This document shows, in pieces, positions 35,427 through 43,974 of a stretch of DNA of 64,000 nucleotides. The position numbers and the translations under genes are program-made. The DNA comes from Microbacterium sp. MYb72 (lineage in GTDB: Bacteria > Actinomycetota > Actinomycetes > Actinomycetales > Microbacteriaceae). The stretch spans positions 1 to 64,000 of the forward strand of contig NZ_PCOT01000009.1 in assembly GCF_002979415.1 (NCBI RefSeq), given 5' to 3'. How positions within the stretch are numbered: the first letter of the stretch is position 1; each line of letters begins with the position of its first letter. Under the pieces are notes generated by a model. The model saw only the letters and a list, made by a program, of their open reading frames with translations. It did no database searches and was not told where the DNA came from.

Positions 35427-35451
35427 GCGCTGAGCGCGCGGCGCTCAGCGC
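35427..35451. terminator. bidirectional stem-loop between padR and ribokinase
   Basis: GCGCTGAGCGC at 35427-35437 pairs with GCGCTCAGCGC at 35441-35451 with a 3-base loop. It lies between the convergent PadR and ribokinase genes and runs into the ribokinase stop codon. Confidence 0.6.
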
Positions 35452-36329
35452 GTCGCGACGAGAGCGGCCAGAGCCGCCGGAGCGAGCGCGGCGGTGTTCG
35501 CCCCGCGGTGCAGCGCCACGATCGCCCCGGCAGCGGATGCCGTGACCAGGGCGTCCTCGATGGCGACGCCGGCGGCGAGCGCCGCGGCGAGCGCTCCGCA
35601 GAACGCGTCACCGGCTCCGGTCGTGTCGACGGGGTCGATGGGGAACGCCGGGATGCGCAGCACGGGCTCCCCCGCTCTGTGCAGCTCGACCCCGTCGCCG
35701 CCGCGCGTGAGCACGATGGTCTCGGCGCCCGCGGCGTGCAGTCGATCCGCGCCGCCGAGCTCCGCGCATTCGGTCTCGTTGACGATGAGGACGTCGACGT
35801 GGGCCAGGAGAGCCAGTGCGGACTCCGCCGCCGGGGCCGCGTTCAGGAGCGTCCGCGCGCCGGCGTGACGCCCGGCCCGCAGCGCCGCGTCGACGGTCTC
35901 CGCCGGCACCTCGAGCTGGGCGAGCACCACGGCGGCCCCGGCGACGCCGGACACGGCATCCTCGGCGGTGAGCTCCTCGTTCGCGCCGGCGGCGACCACG
36001 ATGCTGTTGTCGCCGTCAGGCAGGGCCAGGATGTGCGCGACGCCGGTGGGGGCGGCATCCGTCCTCCGGAGGCCCGCTGCCACTCCCGCATCCACGAGCG
36101 TCCGTCGCAGCAGGTCTCCCGCCTCGTCGGCGCCGACCGACCCGCAGAAGCGGACGTCCGCGCCGCTGCGGGCCGCGGCGACCGCCTGGTTGAGGCCCTT
36201 GCCTCCGGAGAAGCGGCCGCCCGCGCGTCCGAGCAGCGTCTCGCCGACGAGCGGGGGGCGCGCCACCTCGACCACGAGGTCGACGTTCGCGCTCCCCACC
36301 ACGGCGACGCCGGAGAGGCTCTCAGACAC
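35445..36329 (-). CDS. rcaD: ribokinase, PfkB family (RcaD-like)
   Basis: 294-residue sugar kinase. The substrate-side motif is SGGKGLNQAVAAARSG near residue 41 (Leu for the usual Ala in GGKGANQA). The ATP/anion-hole motif DTTGAGDAFCGALAAALA near residue 235 holds the catalytic Asp. Start codon GTG at 36329 overlaps the lyase gene by 8 bp. In the riboflavin pathway it would phosphorylate the ribose released by riboflavin cleavage, as shown for RcaD. A general ribokinase would normally sit with ribose transport genes, which are absent here. Confidence 0.87.
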   Translation of the reverse strand: MSESLSGVAVVGSANVDLVVEVARPPLVGETLLGRAGGRFSGGKGLNQAVAAARSGADVRFCGSVGADEAGDLLRRTLVDAGVAAGLRRTDAAPTGVAHILALPDGDNSIVVAAGANEELTAEDAVSGVAGAAVVLAQLEVPAETVDAALRAGRHAGARTLLNAAPAAESALALLAHVDVLIVNETECAELGGADRLHAAGAETIVLTRGGDGVELHRAGEPVLRIPAFPIDPVDTTGAGDAFCGALAAALAAGVAIEDALVTASAAGAIVALHRGANTAALAPAALAALVATR

Positions 36330-37689
36330 GCGAGAGGGACCCCCGGTACGACGATCCGGTGTGCGACTCCGCCAGAGCGGGGCTCGACGTGCCCATCAGC
36401 CGCTCGCGCAGCGACTGCGGCTCGCTCGAGGGCTCCGCGATCGCGCCGCGCTCCTTGAGGATCGGCAGCACGTGCTCGATGAAGTCCGCGGTGGAGGCGG
36501 GCGGGATCACCGGCGAGAAGAGGAAGCCGTCGAGATCGGCCCCTTCGGCGAGCTCGATCATGCGGTCGGCGATCTGTTCGGGCGTGCCCACGATCGGCCG
36601 CGCTCCGACGCCGTGCGCGTGCCAGTCGCCCAGCACGTCTCCGACGGTCTTGTCGGCGAAGCGCGCGACCTGGGTCTGCGACAGCTCGGTGCTCAGCTCC
36701 GCCATCGGCGTCTCCGGCGCGTACGACGACAGGTCGAGGCCCGTGAACCACGCGTAGGAGGCGACCGTGACCTCGGGGTTCTGCGCGTCGGCGACCTCGG
36801 CGTACGTGCGCCGCGCCTCCTCCTCGGTGCTTCCGACGACGGCGGCGAACGCCGACATGATCTTCACCTCGCGCGCCGCGCGGCCGTTCTTCACGGCCTC
36901 CTCGCGGATCGCGACGGAGTGGGCGCGGAGCTGCTCGACGCTGCCGGCGCCGACGAAGATCGCCTCGCCGTGCTTGCCGCCGAACTCGCGACCGGCGGGC
37001 GACGCCCCGGCCTGGAACAGCACGGGAGTACCCTGCGGCGAGCGCGAGGTGTTGCCGTAGCCGTGCGAGCGGAAGTACGGGCCGTCGTGCGCGATGCGGT
37101 GCACCTTCGACGGATCGGCGAAGCGGCCGGACTTGTCGCGCTCCAGCGCGCCCTCCTCCCAGGCCTGCTCCCACAGCTTGTAGACGACCTGCATGAAGTC
37201 GTCCGCCATGAGGTAGCGCTCGTCGTGCCCGACCATCGGCACACCGAACCCCTGCACGGCCGTGTCGGCGGTGCCGGTGGTCACGACGTTCCAGCCGATG
37301 CGCCCGCCGGACAGGATGTCGAGGGTCGCCATCCTGCGCGCGAACGAGTACGGCGGCTCCAGCAGCGTCGAACCGGTGGCGACGAGCCCGAGCCGGGTGG
37401 TCTCGGGGATCAGCGCCCCGAGGATGATCGCCGGATCCAGGCGAGGCAGGTCGAGTCCCTCCACCGAGCAGATGTCGGGGCGCTCCCCCGCGACGTCGGC
37501 CCACCCCCACGCATCGGCGAGGAAGAGGAAGTCGAAGCCGGCGTCCTCCGCCATGCGCGCGGTGTCGCGCCAGTACTCGAGCGTGTCGAAGAGATAGCGC
37601 CCGTTGGCGGGGTGACGCCAGGTCGCGGTTCCGGAGTCGTTCGCCTGGGCGTTCTCGAAGAGGCCGAGGCGCAGCTGCTTGACGGTCAT
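36322..37689 (-). CDS. rcaE: LLM-class flavin-dependent riboflavin lyase (RcaE-like)
   Basis: 455-residue luciferase-like TIM-barrel flavoenzyme of the NtaA/SnaA/DszA group. Landmarks are WRDTARMAEDAGFDFLFLADAWGWAD, LEPPYSFARRMATLDILSGGRIGWNVVT, and GNTSRSPQGTPVLFQAGASPAGREF. Such enzymes use FMNH2 from a separate reductase plus O2. Neighbouring riboflavin kinase, flavin reductase and ribokinase match the set in which RcaE cleaves riboflavin to lumichrome and ribose. I therefore call it the lyase, by synteny and family. It is cytosolic and the fourth gene of the importer operon. Confidence 0.83.
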   Translation of the reverse strand: MTVKQLRLGLFENAQANDSGTATWRHPANGRYLFDTLEYWRDTARMAEDAGFDFLFLADAWGWADVAGERPDICSVEGLDLPRLDPAIILGALIPETTRLGLVATGSTLLEPPYSFARRMATLDILSGGRIGWNVVTTGTADTAVQGFGVPMVGHDERYLMADDFMQVVYKLWEQAWEEGALERDKSGRFADPSKVHRIAHDGPYFRSHGYGNTSRSPQGTPVLFQAGASPAGREFGGKHGEAIFVGAGSVEQLRAHSVAIREEAVKNGRAAREVKIMSAFAAVVGSTEEEARRTYAEVADAQNPEVTVASYAWFTGLDLSSYAPETPMAELSTELSQTQVARFADKTVGDVLGDWHAHGVGARPIVGTPEQIADRMIELAEGADLDGFLFSPVIPPASTADFIEHVLPILKERGAIAEPSSEPQSLRERLMGTSSPALAESHTGSSYRGSLSRV

Positions 37690-37783
37690 GTGCGTGCCTT
37701 CCTTGTGGGTGATGAGGGGTCTCCGGGCATGCCGGAGGAACCCGGGAGCGGAGCATCCGCCCCCGGATCGGAGTTCGCGGGCG

Positions 37784-38632
37784 TCAGCCCTTCGCGGTGA
37801 CCTCGCCGTCGCTCCACCACAGGACGCGCTTGCGCACGACCGCGAGGAGCACGATCAGGAGGACGCCGAGGAGGCAGAGCAGGGCGATGCTGGCCCAGGT
37901 CACCGGCAGGTTGGCCTGCGCGGCCGACGTCGTGACGAGCGAGCCGAGACCGGCCTGCTGACCGGCGGCGACGAACTCCGCGACCGCGGCGCCGACGACG
38001 GCGAGCGGGAGCGCGATGCGGAGCCCCGCGAACATGTACGGCATGCTCCCCGGGAGGCGCAGCTCGCGGAAGATCTCCCACCGCGAGGCGTGCAGCGTCG
38101 TGAACACGTCGAGCGCGCGCTGGTCGACGTCGCGGAGGCCGGCGAGCGAGTTCACCAGCATCGGGAAGAACACCACGAGCCCGGTGACGATGAACTTCGG
38201 CACCATGCCGAAGCCGAACGCCACCACCAGGGCGGGGGCGATGGCGACGATCGGGGTCACCATCACGATGATCACGAGCGGCATCACCGCCTTCTCGATG
38301 ATCTGGAACTCCGCCATCACCACGGCCAGCAGGAATCCGGCGAGGATGCCGGCGGATGCGCCGACCACGACCTCGAGCAGCGTGACGAGGAAGTTCGACC
38401 AGTACATGCCCGCGTCCCCGGCGAGGCTGGCGCCGATGTCCTGCAGCGCGGGGAGGACGTAGGGGTTCGTCCACGCGACGAGCTGCCACAGCGTGGCCGC
38501 GATCGCGAAGGTGATGAGGGTGGGCAGCCACGCTCCCCACCGCAGCCAGGAGGGGATGCCGCGGCGCGGCGTCTCCCTCAGGCGGGCGGTGGCGAGGGTC
38601 GCCGTGGTGTCGCGGATCGTCATCTCAGACAT
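37784..38632 (-). CDS. ABC transporter permease (SsuC/RibX-like), probable riboflavin importer
   Basis: 282-residue inner-membrane permease of the nitrate/sulfonate/taurine-type family with about six hydrophobic segments. The ATPase-contact loop reads ALDVFTTLHASRWEIFRELRLPGSMPYMFAGL. I start at the ATG at 38632, which overlaps the ATPase gene by 8 bp. The same transporter family includes RibXY-type riboflavin importers. Being in one operon with the riboflavin lyase and ribokinase, riboflavin is the best substrate guess. Confidence 0.85.
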   Translation of the reverse strand: MSEMTIRDTTATLATARLRETPRRGIPSWLRWGAWLPTLITFAIAATLWQLVAWTNPYVLPALQDIGASLAGDAGMYWSNFLVTLLEVVVGASAGILAGFLLAVVMAEFQIIEKAVMPLVIIVMVTPIVAIAPALVVAFGFGMVPKFIVTGLVVFFPMLVNSLAGLRDVDQRALDVFTTLHASRWEIFRELRLPGSMPYMFAGLRIALPLAVVGAAVAEFVAAGQQAGLGSLVTTSAAQANLPVTWASIALLCLLGVLLIVLLAVVRKRVLWWSDGEVTAKG

Positions 38633-39425
38633 GGGCCTTCTCCGTCTGCGCGCGCAGCGCACCGCGCACGATGCCTTCCAGTTCGCGGAACTCGTCCGTC
38701 GCGTACGCCTCCTCGGTGCGGGGGCGCGGCAGGTTCACGTCGATCACCTGCGCGATGCGGCCGGGGTGGGCGGCCATCACCACGATGCGGTCCGAGAGCA
38801 TGATCGCCTCCGGCACCGAGTGGGTCACGAACATGACGGCCTTGCGGTTCGACTGCCAGAACTCCAGCAGGGCGATCCGCTGCAGGTCGCGGTTCATCTC
38901 GTCGAGGGCCGAGAACGGCTCGTCCATCAGCATGATGGCCGGGTCGAACACGAAGGCCCTGGCGATGGCGGCGCGCTGCTGCATGCCTCCGGAGAGCTGA
39001 CCGGGGTACTTCGACATCGCCTTTCCGAGACCGAACGTCGACAGCAGCTCCTCGGGGTCGCGCAGCGCGCGCCCTCCGTTGGCGCCGCGGTTGATCCGCA
39101 GCGGCAGCTCGACGTTCTCGCGCACGGTCTTCCACGGCAGCAGGGCGGGAGACTGCGGCACCAGCCCGATCTTCTTGTCGCGGGATGCCGAACTCACGCT
39201 CTCCCCGTCGATCGTGACGGTTCCGGAGTCCGCGTCGATGAGACCGGCGACCACCTTGAGGAGCGTCGACTTGCCGCATCCGCTCGGTCCGATCACGGAG
39301 ACGAACTCGCCCATGCCGATGGTGAGGCTGACGTCGTCGAGCACGGTCACCCGCGCCCCGTCCACTCCGAAGGTCTTGGTGACGCCGGTGACCTCGACGC
39401 CCGCTCCCTGCGAGGCGGCCATCAC
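38625..39425 (-). CDS. ABC transporter ATP-binding protein, probable riboflavin importer
   Basis: 266-residue ATPase of the SsuB/TauB type. Walker A is GPSGCGKSTLLKVVAGL near residue 43, the Q-loop is in LVPQSPALLPW, the signature is LSGGMQQRAAIARAF, Walker B is IMLMDEPFSALDE, and the switch is in FVTHSVPEA. It overlaps the binding-protein gene by 4 bp (ATGA) and the permease gene by 8 bp, so the three are coupled. Confidence 0.9.
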   Translation of the reverse strand: MMAASQGAGVEVTGVTKTFGVDGARVTVLDDVSLTIGMGEFVSVIGPSGCGKSTLLKVVAGLIDADSGTVTIDGESVSSASRDKKIGLVPQSPALLPWKTVRENVELPLRINRGANGGRALRDPEELLSTFGLGKAMSKYPGQLSGGMQQRAAIARAFVFDPAIMLMDEPFSALDEMNRDLQRIALLEFWQSNRKAVMFVTHSVPEAIMLSDRIVVMAAHPGRIAQVIDVNLPRPRTEEAYATDEFRELEGIVRGALRAQTEKAHV

Positions 39426-40528
39426 TTCGCCGGCCAGATCAGCTCGTCGCCGTCGTAGAGGTCGGCCACCAGGTCGACGTCCATCATCTCGGCGATCTTC
39501 GGCAGGCCCTTGACGTCACCGTACTTCTCGACGAGCGCGTACTCGGGCTTCCACATGGCCTCGGTCTGCACGCCGGGGTGACCGCCGGTGCTGGTGCGCA
39601 CCCACTCCGACTCGACGGCCCAGGTGCGGGCGAGCTGGTCGCGCGGGAACGCGGCGCCCTGGTTGTTGTCCTCGGCGAGCTTCGCGAGGGTGTCGATGCA
39701 CGCGTCCGACTCGTCGAGGCAGTACTGCAGGGCCTTGAGGCTGGCGCGCATGAAGTCGGCGGCGACCTCGCGGTGCTCGGAGAGGAAGCGCGAGTTGACC
39801 TCCATCACGTTGTAGGTGCCCTCGACGCCCTCGTCGGCGGGGAGGAACTCGCTGAACGGGAGGTCCTGCGCCTTGAGCGACTCCGGCTGGTTGGAGGCGT
39901 AGCCGACGATCGCGTCGACCTGCTCCCGCACGACGACGGTGGGGTCGTAGTTGGTCATCTTGACCATCTCGACCTTCGAGACGTCGACGCCGGCGTTGTC
40001 GAGCATGGCGGAGGCGATCGGGGTGAGGTTGATGAAGTAGCCCAGCGACCCGCCCTCCAGATCCTTCAGGCTCGTGAGCTTCTCGTTGCCGAAGATCGAG
40101 AAGGGCGAGGTGGTTCCGTAGGTGGCCACCGCCGTGAGGTTCTTGCTGTTGGCGGCGGCGAGCATGACGTCGGATGCCGAGCCGAGCGCGGTGAACTGCG
40201 CCTGCCCCGATGCCACGAGTTGCTGCCCGTTCGCTCCGGAGGCGTTGATCTCGACGTCGAGGCAGAGGTCGTCGAAGTAGCCGAGCTCCTTCGCGAGGAA
40301 CACGTCGAGCTGACCGGCGCTGGCCGAGTAGCCGTAGCCGGAGATGTAGGTGATGGTGCCGGCATCCTGATTCCGCTGGCAGCTGTCGGCGTCGACAGCT
40401 GCGTCTGCGGGGGCGGTTCCGCTGCCGGGGCTCTGTGCGGAGCATGCTCCGAGGGTGAGCGTGGCAGCGAGAACGCACGTCAGGGTGGCAGCGATGCGGA
40501 TTCGGGTTTCCGCGGGGGAAGTAGCCAT
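39422..40528 (-). CDS. ABC transporter substrate-binding lipoprotein, probable riboflavin binder
   Basis: 368-residue NMT1/THI5-like (SsuA/RibY-type) binding protein. The lipobox LTLGACSAQ puts the lipidated Cys at residue 29. The mature domain begins ITYISGYGYSASAGQLDVFLAKELGYFDD, the standard opening of this group, with NASGANGQQLVASGQAQF soon after. AAGGGACCC before the ATG is the ribosome site. First gene of the importer-lyase-ribokinase operon. The rca palindrome lies 50 bases upstream, the best evidence that uptake is co-regulated with the flavin genes. Confidence 0.85.
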   Translation of the reverse strand: MATSPAETRIRIAATLTCVLAATLTLGACSAQSPGSGTAPADAAVDADSCQRNQDAGTITYISGYGYSASAGQLDVFLAKELGYFDDLCLDVEINASGANGQQLVASGQAQFTALGSASDVMLAAANSKNLTAVATYGTTSPFSIFGNEKLTSLKDLEGGSLGYFINLTPIASAMLDNAGVDVSKVEMVKMTNYDPTVVVREQVDAIVGYASNQPESLKAQDLPFSEFLPADEGVEGTYNVMEVNSRFLSEHREVAADFMRASLKALQYCLDESDACIDTLAKLAEDNNQGAAFPRDQLARTWAVESEWVRTSTGGHPGVQTEAMWKPEYALVEKYGDVKGLPKIAEMMDVDLVADLYDGDELIWPAK

Positions 40529-40577
40529 GAGGGTCCCTTCTCGGCCGTTCGTCGTTGATGGCTCGTCGAAAGTAACA

Positions 40578-40617
40578 TAGTCAAGATTGACTAAGCAAGA
40601 TCAAACTAAACTTTGAC
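40578..40617 (-). promoter_or_regulatory. rca operator, copy 2 (importer-lyase operon)
   Basis: TAGTCAA-GA-TTGACTA at 40578-40593, with the half-site AACTTTGAC at 40609-40617. Palindrome arms, half-site and their 15-base separation are the same as at 34717-34756, while the intervening bases differ. It lies in the leader of the minus-strand importer operon. Confidence 0.78.
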
Positions 40618-40629
40618 GAAGCGATGACG

Positions 40630-40690
40630 CCTCCCGTCGCGAAAGATCCCGGTATCAGACGTCGATACCGGGATCTTTCGAGACGGGAGG
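40630..40690 (-). terminator. long stem-loop terminator after the RamB-like gene
   Basis: The left arm 40630-40656 (CCTCCCGTCGCGAAAGATCC at its start) pairs with 40664-40690 with one internal mismatch and a 7-base loop. It sits 16 bases after the minus-strand RamB-like gene and just upstream of the rca operator, insulating that operon. Confidence 0.75.
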
Positions 40691-40705
40691 GATGCCGCGA
40701 GCGGG

Positions 40706-42157
40706 TCAGCGCGGAGCGTGCGCCTCCAGGAACTCGTACACGTCGGTCGTGTCGACGCCGGGGAACGCACCCGTGGGCAGCGTCGCGAGCAGGGTGCGGG
40801 GGGTCTTGACGTTCGGCCAGGCGTTCTCGCGCCAGCGCTCCTCGAGCTCGGCGGGAGCGCGACGGCAGCACACCTCGACCGAGTGCTTCGAGACGCCGCG
40901 GTGCGGGGTGTCCCGCCCGACGAACCACTTGGTGTCGTCGAAGCGCACGCCGACGCTCACGGAGTGCAGCCCCTCGCTCGACGCCTCGACGCGGGCGGTG
41001 CACCAGTACGTCCCGTTGCCGGTGTCGGTGTACTGGTAGTACGGGTTGAACCGGTCGTCCTCGTCGAACACCACGCGGCTGGTCCACTTCCGGCAGCACA
41101 TCTGCCCCTCGATCGCGCCGAACCGGTCGGTCGGGAAGTTCACGTCGTCGTTCTCGTAGGCCTTGGTGATGGTGCCCGACTCGTGCACCTTGAGGAAGTG
41201 CACGGGGATGTCGAGGTGGCGCGTCGCGAGGTTCGTGAAGCGGTGCGCCGCCGTCTCGTACGACACCGAGTAGGCGTCGCGCAGGTCCTCGATCGAGATC
41301 GCCTTGCGCGACTTCGCCTCCGTCAGCATCGGGACGACGTGCCCCTCTGGCATGAGCAGGGCGCCGGTGAGGTAGTTCGTCTCCACGCGCTGGCGGAGGA
41401 ACTCCGCGTAGCTGCGCGGCTCTGCGTGCCCCAGCATCCGGCTCGACAGCGCCTGCAGCACGGCCGTGCGGGCATCGCCCTTCGCCTGCGCGCGGCTCGA
41501 GAGGTACAGCCTGCCGTTGGCGAGGTCGGCGACGCTGCGCGTGGTCTGCGGGAGGTCGGGGGCGTAGTGCAGGGTGAAGCCGAGGTAGGCGGCGATCTCG
41601 GATGCCGTGCGCTGAGTGAGCGGACCGCCGGAGTGGCCGACGGCGGTGAGGATCTCGGACGCTTTGGCCTCGAGGTCGGCGAAGTGGTTGTCCTGCCGTC
41701 GCATGAGGTGGCGCAGCTCGACGTTCGCACGCCTGGCCTCCTCGGGCGTCGCCGCCCTCTCGTCCTTGAGGCGGTCGATCTCGCCATGCAGAGCCAGCAG
41801 CGCTTTGAGGGCATCCGTCGGCATGCTCTTGGCGATGCGGAAGGGCTCGATGCCCAGCGCCTGGAAAGTCTGCCCCTTCATCGCGCGCTCCAGCGCGATC
41901 TCGATCGCACTGCGCTCGTCGAGCGGCTCCCCCTCCAGCAGCGCGTCGATCGTGACGCCCAGTGCGCGCGCGATCGCCTGCAGCTGCGTGAGCTTGGGTT
42001 CGCGCTTGCCCGTCTCGATCATCGACATCTGGCTCGGCGCGCGATCGACCGCCGCGGCGAGGTCGTCGAGGGTCATCCCGCGCGCGGTACGGAGCTGGCG
42101 GATGCGGCGGCCGATCGTGAGGGCGTCGGCGTCTTCTTCGACGGCTGAGGTGGTCAT
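40706..42157 (-). CDS. ramB: RamB/short-chain fatty acyl family transcriptional regulator
   Basis: 483-residue regulator. A Cro/C1-type helix-turn-helix at about residues 16-70 (RRIRQLRTARGMTLDDLAAA) is followed by an IrrE-like middle region and a C-terminal DUF2083-type domain with Cys pairs in GQMCCRKW and SVEVCCRRAP. In Corynebacterium RamB controls the glyoxylate genes aceA and aceB during growth on acetate. Here the gene is divergent from aceB-aceA across 140 bp, with a palindrome in between, which strongly supports the same role. I take the ATG at 42157, the first residue before the domain. Confidence 0.87.
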   Translation of the reverse strand: MTTSAVEEDADALTIGRRIRQLRTARGMTLDDLAAAVDRAPSQMSMIETGKREPKLTQLQAIARALGVTIDALLEGEPLDERSAIEIALERAMKGQTFQALGIEPFRIAKSMPTDALKALLALHGEIDRLKDERAATPEEARRANVELRHLMRRQDNHFADLEAKASEILTAVGHSGGPLTQRTASEIAAYLGFTLHYAPDLPQTTRSVADLANGRLYLSSRAQAKGDARTAVLQALSSRMLGHAEPRSYAEFLRQRVETNYLTGALLMPEGHVVPMLTEAKSRKAISIEDLRDAYSVSYETAAHRFTNLATRHLDIPVHFLKVHESGTITKAYENDDVNFPTDRFGAIEGQMCCRKWTSRVVFDEDDRFNPYYQYTDTGNGTYWCTARVEASSEGLHSVSVGVRFDDTKWFVGRDTPHRGVSKHSVEVCCRRAPAELEERWRENAWPNVKTPRTLLATLPTGAFPGVDTTDVYEFLEAHAPR

Positions 42158-42164
42158 GTCGGCG

Positions 42165-42185
42165 ATTCTGTCACAGAAACAGAAT
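42165..42185. promoter_or_regulatory. palindrome at the ramB / aceB divergent promoter
   Basis: ATTCTGT-N7-ACAGAAT at 42165-42185 is a perfect 7-bp inverted repeat 7 bases upstream of the ramB-like start. The position suggests autoregulation, and it may also affect aceB. I did not try to match it to the published RamB motif. Confidence 0.6.
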
Positions 42186-42297
42186 TTCCGGCGATCTTCA
42201 CTACGGATTTGGCGAGTTCGGGTCATGAACTTCACACAGAGTGGTCTCAAGCCAGACGGCATCGCAGCCGGATCGTTCGAAGAAAGGACTTCTGATC

Positions 42298-43944
42298 ATG
42301 AGCACTCCCACCGTCACCGCGCCGATCCAGACGGCGCAGCAGGGTCCGGCGATCACGGTCGCGGGTCCCATCCGCGATCGCTACGACGAGATCCTCACTC
42401 CGGATGCGCTCGCCTTCCTCACCGAGCTGCACCACCGCTTCGGCGGCCGTCGCCACGACCGGCTCGCCGACCGGATGCGCCGCCGCTTCGAGATCGGCAA
42501 CGGCCACGACCCGCGGTTCCGCGAGGAGACCGCGCACATCCGCGAGGACGCCGACTGGCGCGTCGCCGGCCCCGGACCCGGCCTCGAGGACCGCCGCGTC
42601 GAGATCACCGGCCCCACCGACCCGAAGATGACCATCAACGCCCTGAACTCGGGCGCCCGGGTCTGGCTGGCCGACCAGGAGGACGCCACGAGCCCCACCT
42701 GGAAGAACGTCATCGAGGGCCAGCTGTCCCTGCGCGACGCGATCCGCGGCGAGCTCTCCTTCACCTCCCCCGAGGGCAAGGAGTACCGCGTGACCGCCGA
42801 GCGGACGCCCACGATCGTGATGCGCCCTCGGGGCTGGCACCTCACCGAGAAGCACATCGAGTTCACCGACCGCGCAGGTCGGCGGATGTCGGCATCCGGC
42901 TCGTTGGTCGACTTCGGCCTCTACTTCGTGCACAACGCGCTGGCTCTGATCGAGTCGGGCCGCGGCCCGTACTTCTACATCGCCAAGCTCGAGTCGAGCG
43001 AGGAGGCGAAGCTGTGGGACGACATCTTCAGCTTCAGCGAGGAGTACATCGGGATCCCGCACGGCACGATCCGCGCGACCGTGCTCATCGAGACGCTGCC
43101 CGCGGCGTTCGAGATGGACGAGATCCTGTACGAGCTGCGCGACCACTGCGCCGGCCTCAACGCCGGTCGCTGGGACTACATCTTCTCCATCATCAAGAAC
43201 TACCGCGGCCGCGGCGCCCGGTTCGTGCTCCCCGACCGCAGCGAGGTCACCATGACGGTGCCCTTCATGCGGGCCTACACCGAACTGCTCGTGCAGACGT
43301 GCCACAAGCGCGGCGCATACGCGATCGGCGGCATGAGCGCCTTCATCCCCAACCGTCGCGACCCCGAGGTCACCGCACGGGCGATCGAGAAGGTGTCGGC
43401 CGACAAGAAGCGCGAGGCCGCGGACGGCTTCGACGGCACCTGGGTGGCGCACCCCGACCTGATCGCCACCGCGCAGGCCGAGTTCGACGCCGTGCTCGGC
43501 GACCGGCCGAACCAGGTCGACCGTCTCCGCGAGGACGTGTCGGTCTCGGCATCCGACCTGCTCGACCTGCACATCGGGCGCCCGATCACGGCGCAGGGCG
43601 TGCGCGACAACGTCTCGGTGGCCATCCGCTACCTCGAGGCCTGGCTCCGCGGGCAGGGCGCCGTCGCCATCGACAACCTGATGGAGGACGCGGCGACCGC
43701 CGAGATCAGCCGCTCGCAGGTGTGGCAGTGGATCCACCAGGACCGCACCACCGAGGACGGCACCGCGATCACCGCGGAGTACGTCGAGGGCCTGATCCGG
43801 GAGATCCTCGCCCAGGCCACGCGGTCGGCGGGAGACCGCTTCGACGACGCCGCCGACGTCTTCCGGGAGGTCGCGCTGCACGAGGAGTTCCCCACCTTCC
43901 TCACCCTGGGCGCCTACTCGCGCTACCTCATCGAGAACAACTGA
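42298..43944 (+). CDS. aceB: malate synthase A
   Basis: 548-residue cytosolic enzyme condensing glyoxylate and acetyl-CoA to malate. Characteristic stretches are GPTDPKMTINALNSGARVWLADQEDATSPTW, RPRGWHLTEKHI, ETLPAAFEMDEILYELRDHCAGLNAGRWDY and GAYAIGGMSAFIPNRRDPEV. The length is that of isoform A rather than the larger G type. AAAGGAC eight bases before the ATG at 42298 sets the start. Followed by aceA 30 bases later, so the glyoxylate shunt is one operon. Confidence 0.95.
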   Translation: MSTPTVTAPIQTAQQGPAITVAGPIRDRYDEILTPDALAFLTELHHRFGGRRHDRLADRMRRRFEIGNGHDPRFREETAHIREDADWRVAGPGPGLEDRRVEITGPTDPKMTINALNSGARVWLADQEDATSPTWKNVIEGQLSLRDAIRGELSFTSPEGKEYRVTAERTPTIVMRPRGWHLTEKHIEFTDRAGRRMSASGSLVDFGLYFVHNALALIESGRGPYFYIAKLESSEEAKLWDDIFSFSEEYIGIPHGTIRATVLIETLPAAFEMDEILYELRDHCAGLNAGRWDYIFSIIKNYRGRGARFVLPDRSEVTMTVPFMRAYTELLVQTCHKRGAYAIGGMSAFIPNRRDPEVTARAIEKVSADKKREAADGFDGTWVAHPDLIATAQAEFDAVLGDRPNQVDRLREDVSVSASDLLDLHIGRPITAQGVRDNVSVAIRYLEAWLRGQGAVAIDNLMEDAATAEISRSQVWQWIHQDRTTEDGTAITAEYVEGLIREILAQATRSAGDRFDDAADVFREVALHEEFPTFLTLGAYSRYLIENN

Positions 43945-43974
43945 CCCGCTCATCACCACCACGAAGGACTTGAC

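Noticed and set aside
40630-40690. Large stem-loop near the flavin genes considered as an FMN riboswitch
   Set aside because: It is a simple 27-bp hairpin with no conserved multi-helix core. It lies at the 3' end of the RamB-like gene, so it is a terminator.
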